In this document: piece by piece, positions 33,535-42,453 of the stretch
How positions within the stretch are numbered: the stretch's first letter is position 1
Layout of the letters: each line of letters begins with the position of its first letter
Assembly: GCF_013267355.1 (NCBI RefSeq)
Contig: NZ_CP053985.1
Location: forward strand, 2,108,001-2,172,000
Length of the DNA stretch: 64,000 nucleotides
Direction of reading: 5' to 3'
Source of the DNA: Achromobacter pestifer
GTDB lineage: Bacteria > Pseudomonadota > Gammaproteobacteria > Burkholderiales > Burkholderiaceae_B
Translations under genes and position numbers: made by a program
Notes under the pieces: generated by a model
Databases searched by the model: none
What the model saw: the letters and a program-made list of their open reading frames with translations, nothing else
Told to the model about the DNA's origin: nothing

Positions 33535-34562
33535 CGGGAAACCTTTTTGACGTTCATGAGATGGTCGACGGTGACCGCGGCCAGCAGGATCAGCCCCTTG
33601 ACGACGTCCTGCCAGTAGGGCGACACGTCCAGCAGGATCAGCGAACTGGTGACGACCGACAGCAGGGCCAAGCCCAGCACCGCGCCCAGCACGGTGCCCG
33701 AACCACCCTTGAGGCTGGCGCCGCCGATCACCACCGCCGCGATGACGTTGAGCTCCATGCCCACGCCGAAGTTGGGCGTGGCGGCGCCGAAGCGCGCCGT
33801 GTAGACCACGCCGGCGACTCCGGCCAGGGTCGAGCACAGCACGGTGACCCAGAACTTCACGCGACCGGTGCGGATGCCGGCATAGAGCGCCGCCTTTTCA
33901 TTGCTGCCGGTGTAGAACACCTTGCGCAGCAGGGCGGCGCGGCGCAGCGCGAAGTCGCTGACGACGACGATGGCGGCGAAGATCAGGATGACCGCGGGAA
34001 TGCCCGCGATGGATCCCTGCCCGATGAACTTGAACTGCGGCGGCAACGAGAACAACGATTGCGGCGTGCCCTGGGTGATTGCCAGGCACAGGCCGCGCAC
34101 GATCACCATGAACGCCAACGAGGCGATGAAGTGGCTGAGGCCGATGCGGGTCACGCAGCCGCCTATCAGCGCGCCCACCATCGTGCAAACGGCGATCGCA
34201 GCCAGGCTGGCGGTCCAGGGGTCCAGCCCCAGCAGGAAGAGCTTGCCGGTAATGACCATGGCCAGGCAGACCACCGAGCCCACCGACAGATCGATGCCGC
34301 CGACGATGACCAGGATGGTCATGCCGACCACCACGATGCCTTCGATGGAAAACGACAGCAGCATGGCACGCACGTTTTCCCAGGTCAGGAAATGCGGCGA
34401 CGCGAAGCTCATGACGACGCACAGCGCGGCGATGATCAGCAGCAGCCCCGCTTCGCGGAAGCTGCCCAGCCGGCGTCCCGGGCGGGGGCCAGGCGGCAGG
34501 CCGGCGGCAGGGGATGTCAGGACCGCTTGCGCCGCCGGATGGGTTTTCAGATCGCTCATCAT
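33531..34562 (-). CDS. RbsC-like sugar ABC transporter permease
   Basis: 343 residues with about ten hydrophobic segments. The family signature is GMTILVIVGGIDLSVGSVVC, and NVIAAVVIGGASLKGGSGTV is near the end. The start (ATGATG at 34562) overlaps the ATPase stop by 4 bases. It forms the homodimeric pore of a CUT2-type importer for monosaccharides or polyols. Confidence 0.93.
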   Translation of the reverse strand: MMSDLKTHPAAQAVLTSPAAGLPPGPRPGRRLGSFREAGLLLIIAALCVVMSFASPHFLTWENVRAMLLSFSIEGIVVVGMTILVIVGGIDLSVGSVVCLAMVITGKLFLLGLDPWTASLAAIAVCTMVGALIGGCVTRIGLSHFIASLAFMVIVRGLCLAITQGTPQSLFSLPPQFKFIGQGSIAGIPAVILIFAAIVVVSDFALRRAALLRKVFYTGSNEKAALYAGIRTGRVKFWVTVLCSTLAGVAGVVYTARFGAATPNFGVGMELNVIAAVVIGGASLKGGSGTVLGAVLGLALLSVVTSSLILLDVSPYWQDVVKGLILLAAVTVDHLMNVKKVSR

Positions 34563-36082
34563 GTTGCCTCCTGGGCGGACAGGCCCGAGGCCAGCCGCAG
34601 CAGTTTTTCTTCCGTCATTTCGCTTGCCGCCAGTTCTCCGGCGAGCCTGCCGTTGCGTATGACCAGGGCCCGGTCGCACAGGCCGATGATCTCTGGCAGC
34701 TCGGACGAAATCACCACCACGCCCACGCCCTGGTTGGCCAGGTCGCGCAGGAGGTGATGGATCTCGGATTTGGCGCCGACGTCCACGCCGCGCGTCGGTT
34801 CGTCCATCAGCAGCACCGAGGGCCGAGTCGCCAGCAGCTTGGCAATGGCCACCTTCTGCTGGTTGCCGCCCGACAGGCAACTGGCGTCGATCGCCACGCC
34901 GTCCGATTTGAGCCTGAGCCGGGCGCCCAGCTCAACGGCCAGACTGTGTTCCGCCGCGCGTTTGAGCAGGCCGAAGCGCGAGCTGATGCGGCCCAGCGCC
35001 ATGGACGACACGTTCTGTTCGATCGGCATGTCCAGGAACAGGCCGGCGGCCTTGCGGTCTTCGCTCAGGTAGGCGATGCCGTGGCGCAGGGCATCGGCAT
35101 AGCGGCGCAGCCGCAGGGGCTTGCCCCGCAGCCGCACGGCGCCTCGCCGCGCGCGCCGCAGACCGCACACGGTTTCGGCCAGCTCGCTGCGGCCCGCGCC
35201 CATCAGGCCGGAGATACCCAGGATTTCGCCCCGGCGCAGCGTGAACGAGATGCCGTGGACATTGGCGCCGTCGGCGAGGTCCTCCACTTCCAGCAAGGTC
35301 TCGGCCGGCGCATCGCCAGCCGCTTGCCGGGGCGGGTAATAGTTGCCCAGATCGCGCCCTACCATGCAGCGCACCAGCGCATCCGGAGAGAGGGCCGCGA
35401 TATCGGCGCTGTGCACGTCGCGGCCGTCGCGCAGCACCGTGACGCGGTCGCAGTGCTCGAAGATCTCGGCCATGCGGTGACTGATGTAGACAATGCCGAT
35501 GCCCTGGGCCTTGAGGTCGTGCAACACGCGGAACAGCGCCACGGACTCGACTTCGGTCAGCGCGGCGGTCGGTTCGTCCAGGATCAGCACCTTGCAATCC
35601 AGCGTCAAAGCGCGGGCGATCTCGACGAGCTGCTGGCTGGATATGCCCAGCGCATCCACCCGCAAGCCCGGGTCGATGTTCTGGCCCAGCCGCCGCAGCA
35701 CGCCCGCGGCGCGCTCGTTCAGGCTGGCATAGTCCATCCAGGCCTGCGCGCCAGCGCTGATCATGGGCATGAAGATGTTCTCGGCCACGGTCGCATCGCC
35801 GCACAGCGCGATTTCCTGGTGGACCAGGCCGATGCCCAGGCGCATCGCATGGGCCGGGCCATTGATGACCACGCGCTCGCCCTCCAGGTAGATGTCGCCG
35901 CTGTCGGGCTGGTGGATGCCGTCGATGATCTTCATCAGCGTCGACTTGCCGGCGCCGTTCTCGCCGCACAAGGCATGGATTTCGCCCCGGCGCAGCGTGA
36001 AGCGCACGTCGGCCAGGGCTTTGGACGCGCCGAACTGCTTGCTGATGCCTTGCAGTTCCAGCAGCGGTGCGGACGCCTTCAT
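34559..36082 (-). CDS. RbsA-like sugar ABC transporter ATPase (tandem domains)
   Basis: 507 residues with two nucleotide-binding domains. The first has Walker A GENGAGKST and Walker B VLILDEPTAAL. The second has the degenerate loop GLMGAGRSELAE, signature LSGGNQQKVAIAK and DEPTRGVDVGAK, as in all CUT2 ATPases. Start at 36082 overlaps the binding-protein gene by 4 bases; the longer open frame upstream is shadow. Confidence 0.94.
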   Translation of the reverse strand: MKASAPLLELQGISKQFGASKALADVRFTLRRGEIHALCGENGAGKSTLMKIIDGIHQPDSGDIYLEGERVVINGPAHAMRLGIGLVHQEIALCGDATVAENIFMPMISAGAQAWMDYASLNERAAGVLRRLGQNIDPGLRVDALGISSQQLVEIARALTLDCKVLILDEPTAALTEVESVALFRVLHDLKAQGIGIVYISHRMAEIFEHCDRVTVLRDGRDVHSADIAALSPDALVRCMVGRDLGNYYPPRQAAGDAPAETLLEVEDLADGANVHGISFTLRRGEILGISGLMGAGRSELAETVCGLRRARRGAVRLRGKPLRLRRYADALRHGIAYLSEDRKAAGLFLDMPIEQNVSSMALGRISSRFGLLKRAAEHSLAVELGARLRLKSDGVAIDASCLSGGNQQKVAIAKLLATRPSVLLMDEPTRGVDVGAKSEIHHLLRDLANQGVGVVVISSELPEIIGLCDRALVIRNGRLAGELAASEMTEEKLLRLASGLSAQEAT

Positions 36083-37113
36083 TCGTTGATGCCCTTGGTG
36101 CCGCGGCGCGCCAGATACTTGTCCCAATAGAAGTCGTCGGCGTTCGCCTTGCTGACGATGGACAGGCCGTTGTCCAGGAACGGTACGGCCATGGGGTTGG
36201 TGCCATTGCGCTTGGCGTCGTTCATCGGGTCGATCAGTTGCTGGTTGCGAGCCAGGAACAGCAGCATCATGCCCATATAGCCCTGCACGCCCTGGTTCGG
36301 GTTGACGGAGCCAAAGACCTCGCCCGACTTGATCATGTCCAGGATCTTGGCGTTGACGTCGCAGCACAGGACCTTGATGTTCTTCTTGGTTTCGATGGAG
36401 GCCTGCGCCGCGCCCAGCGCCGAGTTGGCCTCGGGCATGAACAGCGCGCCCAGGCCGGGGTTGGCCTGCGCCAGGCTCAGCGTGGCCTGGTACGCCTTGT
36501 TCGGGTCCTGGTTGCTGGCCGCGCGGCCCACCAGCTTCATCCCGGGATGCTGGGTCTTCATGCGGTTGATGAAGGCCGCTACGCGGCGGTCATGGTTGTC
36601 TTGGCCCGGGTTTTCCAGCACCGCGTATTCGCCCTTGCCATTGAGCGAGGCCGCGATGGCGTCGGCAGCCTGCGCGCCTTCACGGTCGTTGTCCGACGTG
36701 ACAAAGGACACGCGCTTGGAATTGGGGGAGTCAGCCGCGAAGGTCACCACCGGGATGCCCATGGCCGCGGCGCGATTGATGGGTTCGATGAAGGGATCGG
36801 GGTTCATGGGATGCAGCAGGATGCCGGCCGGCTTGCGCGCCAGTTCCTGCTCGAACGAGGCCAGCTGCTTGTTGACGTCATATTCGGGCGTGCCCGAATA
36901 GCGGGTGCGCACGCCGAGCGAATGGCCCAGCTGTTTCATCATTTCGTAAACAGGAAACCAGTACTCCACCCCGGACACCATCACGTTCATCACGTAGACG
37001 TCGTTCGCGTTGCCGCGCAGCCCGGAGGCCTGCGGGGTGTTCTGCGCAAAGGCGTTGGCGCTCGCCAGGCTGGCGCCCGCCGCCGCTACGGTCTTCAAGA
37101 AATCTCGTCTCAT
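36079..37113 (-). CDS. RbsB-like periplasmic sugar-binding protein
   Basis: 344 residues from the ATG at 37113, with GGAG upstream. The signal peptide begins MRRDFLKTVAAAGASLASAN and ends AFAQ. It may use Tat (RRDFLK) or Sec. The type I binding fold includes DVYVMNVMVSGVEYWF and NPDPFIEPINRAAAMGIPVV. The first gene of the leftward transport/catabolism operon; its promoter region is shared with the kinase and contains the first candidate GntR site (37195-37205). Confidence 0.92.
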   Translation of the reverse strand: MRRDFLKTVAAAGASLASANAFAQNTPQASGLRGNANDVYVMNVMVSGVEYWFPVYEMMKQLGHSLGVRTRYSGTPEYDVNKQLASFEQELARKPAGILLHPMNPDPFIEPINRAAAMGIPVVTFAADSPNSKRVSFVTSDNDREGAQAADAIAASLNGKGEYAVLENPGQDNHDRRVAAFINRMKTQHPGMKLVGRAASNQDPNKAYQATLSLAQANPGLGALFMPEANSALGAAQASIETKKNIKVLCCDVNAKILDMIKSGEVFGSVNPNQGVQGYMGMMLLFLARNQQLIDPMNDAKRNGTNPMAVPFLDNGLSIVSKANADDFYWDKYLARRGTKGINE

Positions 37114-37194
37114 GTTCCGCTCCTTTTTTTCGCATCGTTCCAAGAACCCTGCAGCCCTCGGTGCCTGTTGTTCAACCTGTTTTGGTCGAATCGT

Positions 37195-37205
37195 TGTTAT
37201 GACAT
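37195..37205. promoter_or_regulatory. Candidate GntR operator, copy 1
   Basis: TGTTATGACAT, a near-palindrome of the TGT-N4-ACA type bound by GntR-family regulators. An identical 11-mer is at 37284-37294. It lies 82 bp upstream of the binding-protein start. Confidence 0.55.
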
Positions 37206-37283
37206 CGCTGAACTATATTGCAGACGAATTTTTTAGATTACTAGGGGAAACACTGCTATCCTGCCTGAAATTTCTGTAGACAA

Positions 37284-37294
37284 TGTTATGACAT
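37284..37294. promoter_or_regulatory. Candidate GntR operator, copy 2, overlapping the kinase start
   Basis: TGTTATGACAT ends at the second base of the kinase ATG (37293-37295). Binding here would block initiation of the rightward kinase-dehydrogenase-gntR operon. Pairing with copy 1, whose start is 89 bp away, could allow both operons to be repressed together. Confidence 0.55.
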
Positions 37295-38783
37295 GAAAAC
37301 AGACATCTACCTGGGCATAGACATGGGCTCCACGGGCTTGAAGGCGGTTGCCTTCGAGGCCGAGAGCGGTGCCACACTGGCCACATCGGGCGGCGCCCTG
37401 CCCTATCGGCAATTGCCGCAAGGCGGTTGCGAGCTGTCCGCAGACGCCATCCAGACGGCGCTGGCGCTGGCCTTGCAGGGCGTGGCGGCCCAGCTGGGCC
37501 CGCGCGTGGCCGACGTGCGCGCGTTGTGCTGCACGGGCCATGGCGCCGGCTTGTATGCGCTGGATGCCAGCGGGCAATTGCTGGAGGGCCGCGCGGTGGC
37601 GTCGACCGACCAGCGCGCTGCCGCCCGCGCCCGCGAGCTGGGCCGCCGCATGGGGGACGCGCTGTATGACGAAGTCGGCTGCCGGCCGTGGTCGGGGCAG
37701 CCGTCGCTGATCGCCGCCGAACTCTTCGGCGCGGACGCCGGGCAACTCCGCCGCGTCCGCCACCTGCTATTCGCCAAGGATTATCTGGGGTTCCTGCTGA
37801 CCGGCGAGATCGCCACGGACGCCAGCGACGCCAGTACGGCGGGCCTGCTGTCGCTCGATGCCGGGGCTTGGTCCACGATGGCTTTCGAAGCCGCCGGCCT
37901 GTCCGGCCTGGCAGCGACGGCGCTGGCGCCCATCGCGCCCAGCGGCGCCGTGATCGGCCGGCTGCGGCCAGCCCAGGCGGCCGCCTTCGGTTTGCCCGCC
38001 GGCCTGCCCGTGGCGCTCGGCGCCATCGATCTGCTCGCATCGCTGAAAGCCGTGAACGCGGAGCGCCAGGGCCACGCCGTGGCCGTGCTCGGCACCTGGT
38101 GCGTGAATGCCGTGGTGGCGCCGACTCGCGAACCGAAACCGGAGGTGGGCGCCATCGTCAGCTTCGGTGATCCGGACCGCAGGCTCTATCTGGAAAACAG
38201 TCCCTCGTCGATGGCGAACGTGGCTTGGCTGGCGCGCACCTTGCAGTTCCAGGATGCGGCCGCGGCGGTGGATTGCGCGATGGGGGTGCCCTTGGGCGCC
38301 GAGGGCCTGCGTTTTCTGCCCTTCATCAATGGCGGGAGCTGGCCGGCGGGAGCCTGCGCGGGATACGTCGGCCTGCAAGGGCATCACACCCGCGCGCACA
38401 TGGCTCGCGCCGTGATCGACGCCGTGGTGGCGCTGCACGCGCGGCACCTGAAACGCCTGGCGGCGCTTGGGCTGGGCGTGCCAGACAGGGTGGCCGCCCT
38501 GGGCGGCGGCGCCCGGGACTTGCGGCTGGCGCGCCTGCTGGCGGGCTTTCTGGGACATGCCGTGGAACGCTGCGGCGACGACGAAACCGGCGCGCGCGGC
38601 GCCGCCCTGTATGCCGCGCTGTCGCAAAACCCTGGCGGCGGCGACCTGCTGCCCGCCCCATGCGAACGGGTCGAACCCCTTGCCGCCGAGGCGCAGGCGC
38701 ACGCCGACTTCTACGCCAGCTTCCATGGCTTGGTGGACAACATGGCCCCCGCTTTCGGCCATCTTGCGGGACCCGCCCGATGA
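37293..38783 (+). CDS. FGGY-family carbohydrate kinase
   Basis: 496 residues. The N-terminal ATPase fold opens YLGIDMGSTGLKAVAFEAES. The sequences LLFAKDYLGFLLTGEIATDASDASTAGL and GAVIGRL are typical of FGGY kinases, and the C-terminal half has ALGGGARDLRLARLLAGFLG. It phosphorylates a sugar or polyol with ATP. It is first in the rightward operon, followed with a 4-bp overlap by the GlpD-like dehydrogenase. That pairing resembles kinase-then-flavoprotein polyol pathways such as glycerol (GlpK/GlpD) or erythritol (EryA/EryB). Confidence 0.92.
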   Translation: MKTDIYLGIDMGSTGLKAVAFEAESGATLATSGGALPYRQLPQGGCELSADAIQTALALALQGVAAQLGPRVADVRALCCTGHGAGLYALDASGQLLEGRAVASTDQRAAARARELGRRMGDALYDEVGCRPWSGQPSLIAAELFGADAGQLRRVRHLLFAKDYLGFLLTGEIATDASDASTAGLLSLDAGAWSTMAFEAAGLSGLAATALAPIAPSGAVIGRLRPAQAAAFGLPAGLPVALGAIDLLASLKAVNAERQGHAVAVLGTWCVNAVVAPTREPKPEVGAIVSFGDPDRRLYLENSPSSMANVAWLARTLQFQDAAAAVDCAMGVPLGAEGLRFLPFINGGSWPAGACAGYVGLQGHHTRAHMARAVIDAVVALHARHLKRLAALGLGVPDRVAALGGGARDLRLARLLAGFLGHAVERCGDDETGARGAALYAALSQNPGGGDLLPAPCERVEPLAAEAQAHADFYASFHGLVDNMAPAFGHLAGPAR

Positions 38784-40549
38784 CCCCGCGCACCTCCCCC
38801 TTCACGCGTCCGGCTTCATTGGCGGGCCGCCATTTTTCGACGGTGATCGTGGGCGCGGGCATCAACGGCGCTGGCGTGTTCCGCGACCTGTCCCTGCAGG
38901 GCGTGGATTGCCTGATCGTGGACAAGGACGATGTGGCGGCAGGCGCCAGCAGCGCGCCATCGCGCATGATCCACGGTGGCTTGCGCTACCTGGAAAGCGG
39001 GTCATTTTCGCTGGTGGCGGAAGCCACGCGCGAACGCAATCTGCTGCTGCGCAACGCGGCGCACCTGGTGCAACCGCTGGAAACCGTGGTGCCGCTATCC
39101 AGCCGCTTCGGCGGCCTGTGGGGCAGCATGCTGCGCTTTGCCGGCCTGAGCGCCTCGCCTGGCGCGCGCGGACTGTGCGTGGTGGGACTGGGCTTGCGCC
39201 TCTATGACAAGCTGGGCCGTAACCAGCGCGTCATGCCGGAACATCGCATCGAACGCGTACCGGCGGCGGACAGCGCGCTGTTCGGCGCGGCGGTGCGCTG
39301 GACGGCCACGTATTACGACGCCTGGATACGGCATCCGGAATGGCTGGTGCTGGAGTTGATCGACGATGCGCATCGCGGCCACCCGGCCTCGGTCGCGTCG
39401 AACTATTGCAGCGTGACCGCTTGCCAGGGCCGCGCCATTACGCTGCGCGACGCGCTGACCGGCGAATCCGTGCAAGTGACTGCCGACACGGTGGTCAACG
39501 CGACGGGCGCCTGGCTGGACCGCGCGGCCGGCGCGCTGGAAGGCGACGGCTCGCGCGTCATGGGCACCAAAGGGTCACACCTGATCTTGGACCATCCCGC
39601 GCTGCGCTCGGCACTCCAGGGCCGCATGGCTTACTTCGAGGCGTCCGACGGCCGGGTGTGCATCGTCTATCCGTTCCTGGACCGGGTGCTGGTGGGCTCC
39701 ACCGACATTCCGGTGGATGATCCGGACCTCGCCGCGACCGAGCCGGCGGAGATCGACTACCTGCTCGACGTGTTGCGTGAGGTGTTTCCCCGCCTGGATT
39801 TCGGCCGCAAGGACGTGGTCTACACTTACGTGGGCGTCAGGCCGTTGGCCCAGTCGGATGCCGACAAGCCCGGACAGATATCGCGCGATCACGCGGTGGT
39901 GATCGACCCGCCCAACGCGCGGCGCGAGGTGCCGATGGTGTGCCTGGTCGGCGGAAAATGGACCACCTTCCGTTCGCTGGCGCAGCTGGCGGCCGACGCG
40001 GTGCTGCAGCAACTGGGGCGCGCGCGGCGGCAGTCAACCGAGCAAGTGGCTATCGGCGGAGGAGCGGGCATGCCCGCCGATGCGGCGGGACGGCAACGCT
40101 TTCTGGACAGCATTCAGGCCGCCACCGCGCTGGACCGGGGACGGGTCGCCGAACTGTTCATGCGCTATGGTTCACGGGCGGGCGCCGTGGCGGCGGACTT
40201 CGCGGCGGCAGGCGACAAGCCCTTGCGCCACGCAGCAGATCATTCAACAGCCGAGATCCGCTATCTGTGCCGCGAAACGGCCGTGCAGCACCTGGCCGAT
40301 CTGGTGATCCGGCGCACCCTGCTGGCCATCCGCGGCCATGTCACCCCGGCGCTGCTGGCGGAGCTGGCGGATATCGCCGCGGCCGAGCTGGGCTGGAGCC
40401 TCGCGCGCCGGCAAGACGAGTTACGGGCCTGCACCGCGACGCTGCGGGACCGGCATTGTGTTCAACTTCCTCCAGCCGAGGCGCCCCGGGCAGAGCCCGC
40501 CGATTCCGTCTTGGCCACAGGTTCGATTTCCAATTCTTTGACGACATGA
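38780..40549 (+). CDS. GlpD/EryB-like FAD-dependent polyol-phosphate dehydrogenase
   Basis: 589 residues from the ATG at 38780. The FAD-binding loop is VIVGAGINGAGVFRDLSLQG, and further GlpD landmarks are SSAPSRMIHGGLRYLE, VNATGAWLDRAAG and GTKGSHLIL. A C-terminal helical DAO_C domain (about 440-560) is present. It oxidises a polyol phosphate to a keto-phosphate and passes electrons to quinone at the membrane. Coupled to the FGGY kinase it suggests polyol catabolism. True GlpD is only one option, because the adjacent aldolase and RbsABC importer are not part of glycerol pathways. Confidence 0.9.
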   Translation: MTPRTSPFTRPASLAGRHFSTVIVGAGINGAGVFRDLSLQGVDCLIVDKDDVAAGASSAPSRMIHGGLRYLESGSFSLVAEATRERNLLLRNAAHLVQPLETVVPLSSRFGGLWGSMLRFAGLSASPGARGLCVVGLGLRLYDKLGRNQRVMPEHRIERVPAADSALFGAAVRWTATYYDAWIRHPEWLVLELIDDAHRGHPASVASNYCSVTACQGRAITLRDALTGESVQVTADTVVNATGAWLDRAAGALEGDGSRVMGTKGSHLILDHPALRSALQGRMAYFEASDGRVCIVYPFLDRVLVGSTDIPVDDPDLAATEPAEIDYLLDVLREVFPRLDFGRKDVVYTYVGVRPLAQSDADKPGQISRDHAVVIDPPNARREVPMVCLVGGKWTTFRSLAQLAADAVLQQLGRARRQSTEQVAIGGGAGMPADAAGRQRFLDSIQAATALDRGRVAELFMRYGSRAGAVAADFAAAGDKPLRHAADHSTAEIRYLCRETAVQHLADLVIRRTLLAIRGHVTPALLAELADIAAAELGWSLARRQDELRACTATLRDRHCVQLPPAEAPRAEPADSVLATGSISNSLTT

Positions 40550-41301
40550 GCAGCCCCATCTCCACCGAAGCCATATTGGACCGCAGCGCCGGCGCCCCGC
40601 TCTGGACACAGTTCCGCGACGTGGTGCGCGGCAAGATCCTGCAAGGTGAACTGGCCGTGGGCGACAAGCTGCCCACCGAGGCCGAGTTCGGGGAACAATA
40701 TGGCATTTCGCGCATCGTCGTGCGCGAAGCGCTGGCGGACCTGGTCCGCAACGGCCTGATCTACAAGATCCGCGGCCAGGGCGCCTTCGTGTCGGCGCGC
40801 GAGCGCGACGAAGACTTCGTGTCCACCGTGCTGGGGTTTTCGGACGAGATGGAACGCAAGGGCCGCACGGTACGCACCCAGGTGCTGCTGCAGGAACTGC
40901 GCGCCCCCACGGCGCACGAAGCCAGTTCGCTGGGGCTGACCGAAGACAGCCAGGTCGTGGCGCTCAAGCGGCTGCGCAGCGTCGACGGCGAACTGCAATT
41001 GCTGGTGGAAACCGCCGTGCCCGCGGATCTGGTGCCGGGCCTGCACCGCACCCGCCTGGAAAACCGTTCGCTCTACGACGTGCTGCGCAGGCAGTACGGC
41101 CTGCGCATCGTGCGTGCGGAACGTTGGATAGACGCCGTGCAGCCGGACGCCCAGACCTGCGATTTGCTGGGCATGAAGGAACCCGAACCCTTGCTGCGCA
41201 TCGAGTCCATCGCTTATGGCGCCAACGGGCGTGCGCTGGAACATTACCGCGCCTTGCACCGCTGCAAGTCCAGCCGGCTGCATGTGCAGACCACTACCTG
41301 A
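40546..41301 (+). CDS. GntR/HutC-family transcriptional regulator
   Basis: 251 residues from the ATG at 40546, overlapping the dehydrogenase stop by 4 bases. The N-terminal winged HTH is APLWTQFRDVVRGKILQGEL followed by LPTEAEFGEQYGISRIVVRE. The UTRA ligand-binding domain (about 95-245) closes with EHYRALHRCKSSRLHVQT. It is likely the local repressor, acting at the paired TGTTATGACAT sites, with a pathway sugar phosphate as probable inducer. Confidence 0.92.
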   Translation: MSSPISTEAILDRSAGAPLWTQFRDVVRGKILQGELAVGDKLPTEAEFGEQYGISRIVVREALADLVRNGLIYKIRGQGAFVSARERDEDFVSTVLGFSDEMERKGRTVRTQVLLQELRAPTAHEASSLGLTEDSQVVALKRLRSVDGELQLLVETAVPADLVPGLHRTRLENRSLYDVLRRQYGLRIVRAERWIDAVQPDAQTCDLLGMKEPEPLLRIESIAYGANGRALEHYRALHRCKSSRLHVQTTT

Positions 41302-41343
41302 GGCGGTAGGAGGCTTGCAGGTTTGGCGATCAAGTTAAGAGGA

Positions 41344-41637
41344 TCAGCGCGCGGCTGCCATCGAGGTCAACGGCCTGACGGGCGGCTGCTCATGCTGTAG
41401 CGCCTGCCACAGATCATGGTTAGCCTGCATTGCGACCCAAGCCTGGGCAGTACTGGCCCCGGCATGCTGCAGACGAACAGCAAGATCCGGGCTGATACCC
41501 GCCTTGCCGTTGAGAACCCGTGAAAGCGCCACCCGCGACATGGCCAGCCTGTTGGCAGCCTCGGGCACCGATAGCCCCAAGGGCACAATTACCTCTTCCC
41601 GAAGAATTTCACCCGGATGCGGAGGGTTGTGCATCAT
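41344..41637 (-). CDS. HigA-family antitoxin, apparently orphan
   Basis: About 97 residues from an ATG at 41637 (alternatives at 41634 or 41664). It opens MMHNPPHPGEILREEVIVPL, the hallmark of HigA, then has the HTH LSVPEAANRLAMSRVALSRV and the segment ISPDLAVRLQHAGASTAQAW. No HigB toxin frame is present immediately upstream, where the partner usually lies; that space holds an integrase remnant. It marks the start of the mobile region. The protein may still autoregulate or act as a plain regulator. Confidence 0.8.
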   Translation of the reverse strand: MMHNPPHPGEILREEVIVPLGLSVPEAANRLAMSRVALSRVLNGKAGISPDLAVRLQHAGASTAQAWVAMQANHDLWQALQHEQPPVRPLTSMAAAR

Positions 41638-41717
41638 GATTGGCCTTGAACGGCTGCTGGACATGCAATATGTCAGCCAAAACCTTCTGCGACAAGCCTC
41701 GTGTCTACCGCAGCTCT

Positions 41718-41887
41718 TGAAGTGGCATATCCCGAAGCATCCGTCCAGGCAGATGGGCGCAAAACGTCAAGATGCTCTTCGAGCGCTACTCGGAGTGGAT
41801 CGACAAGATGGCAAATCAGCTAGGGGAAAGACAAGATGCGGCGGCTTGCTGCGCGGCATCGTCCGGAGAGGCCAATCAGACCTTCTG
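41718..41887 (+). pseudogene. 3' remnant of a phage/ICE-type tyrosine integrase
   Basis: The plus strand encodes HPSRQMGAK in one frame and, after an apparent 2-base loss near 41763, NVKMLFERYSEWIDKMANQL in another. It ends in TGA at 41885-41887. Together they match the last 50 or so residues of P4-like integrases (QMGH-NVKMLFERYSEWI), including the region of the catalytic Tyr. The upstream part is missing. It lies 66 bp from a tRNA-like att sequence, as expected for an integrase at an element end. Confidence 0.6.
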
Positions 41888-41952
41888 AACCGGAGTCGGA
41901 ACAGCCACATTCAGGCCCAGTGTGGGCCCAAGCCATTCCTAAGTCTTGGATT

Positions 41953-41980
41953 TGGTGGCGCGCCCGACAGGAATCGAATC
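41953..41980 (-). other. tRNA-Arg 3'-end-like attachment-site remnant
   Basis: Read on the minus strand, the segment gives a T-loop (TTCGATT), a T-stem half (CCTGT) and the acceptor CGGGCGC followed by GCCACCA. This matches the 3' end of the bacterial tRNA-Arg that starts GCGCCCG. No other part of a tRNA is present, and one stem base is mismatched. It is best read as one end (attL or attR) of an element that integrates at tRNA-Arg. Confidence 0.6.
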
Positions 41981-42132
41981 TGTGCGGACGCAAATTAGCG
42001 CCAATTAGCGAACAGAACGCATCACGAAGCAAGCAAAATAGCCGCATTAGGTCGCACTAATTTGTGTGAATGGCCCCGCGTTTGGCCCCATCCCCGCTTA
42101 TGGCTGGCTACTAGTCCCTCAATCCCCCTCCC

Positions 42133-42453
42133 ATGTTGAGGGCCCCCCTAGGAATGATCCATATGAGGTCAACGACCCTCGCGGGCGCACGCGTGCCTCG
42201 CCGCTTTGACGCGACATTCGAATATCCCTCCACCGCAAGGGCCGGGCGCCACGCCGCCCGACTGTGGTTTGAAGAACCCACGCCCCTCTCCCTGGCCCAG
42301 TTTCGAGACCATCACTTCCGCGATCACTGCCAGGGAAAGCACGACTCCCCGAGCGAGCGAGCCGTCAGAAAGTCCGCGTTCCACCAGGCCTTTACGGAGG
42401 CCGTTGGCCACATCGTCGTCGAGGAGGGACGCTTCTATGCGCTCGCTGCTTGA
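42133..42453 (+). CDS. Hypothetical protein at the start of the transfer region
   Basis: 106 residues from ATG 42133; ATGs at 42154 and 42163 are alternatives and none has a strong ribosome site. The C-terminal half (FRDHHFRDHCQGKHDSPSER, then FHQAFTEAVGHIVVEEGRFY) looks like structured protein; the N-terminus is less certain. It overlaps the next gene by 17 bp. Function unknown. Confidence 0.5.
   Translation: MLRAPLGMIHMRSTTLAGARVPRRFDATFEYPSTARAGRHAARLWFEEPTPLSLAQFRDHHFRDHCQGKHDSPSERAVRKSAFHQAFTEAVGHIVVEEGRFYALAA

Noticed and set aside
41665..41950. HigB toxin upstream of HigA
   Set aside because: No frame gives a RelE/HigB-like protein; the sequence there reads as an integrase 3' remnant on the other strand.
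41953..41980. A complete tRNA gene at the att-like sequence
   Set aside because: Only the T-arm half and acceptor end match; there is no D-arm or anticodon arm, and one stem base is mismatched.
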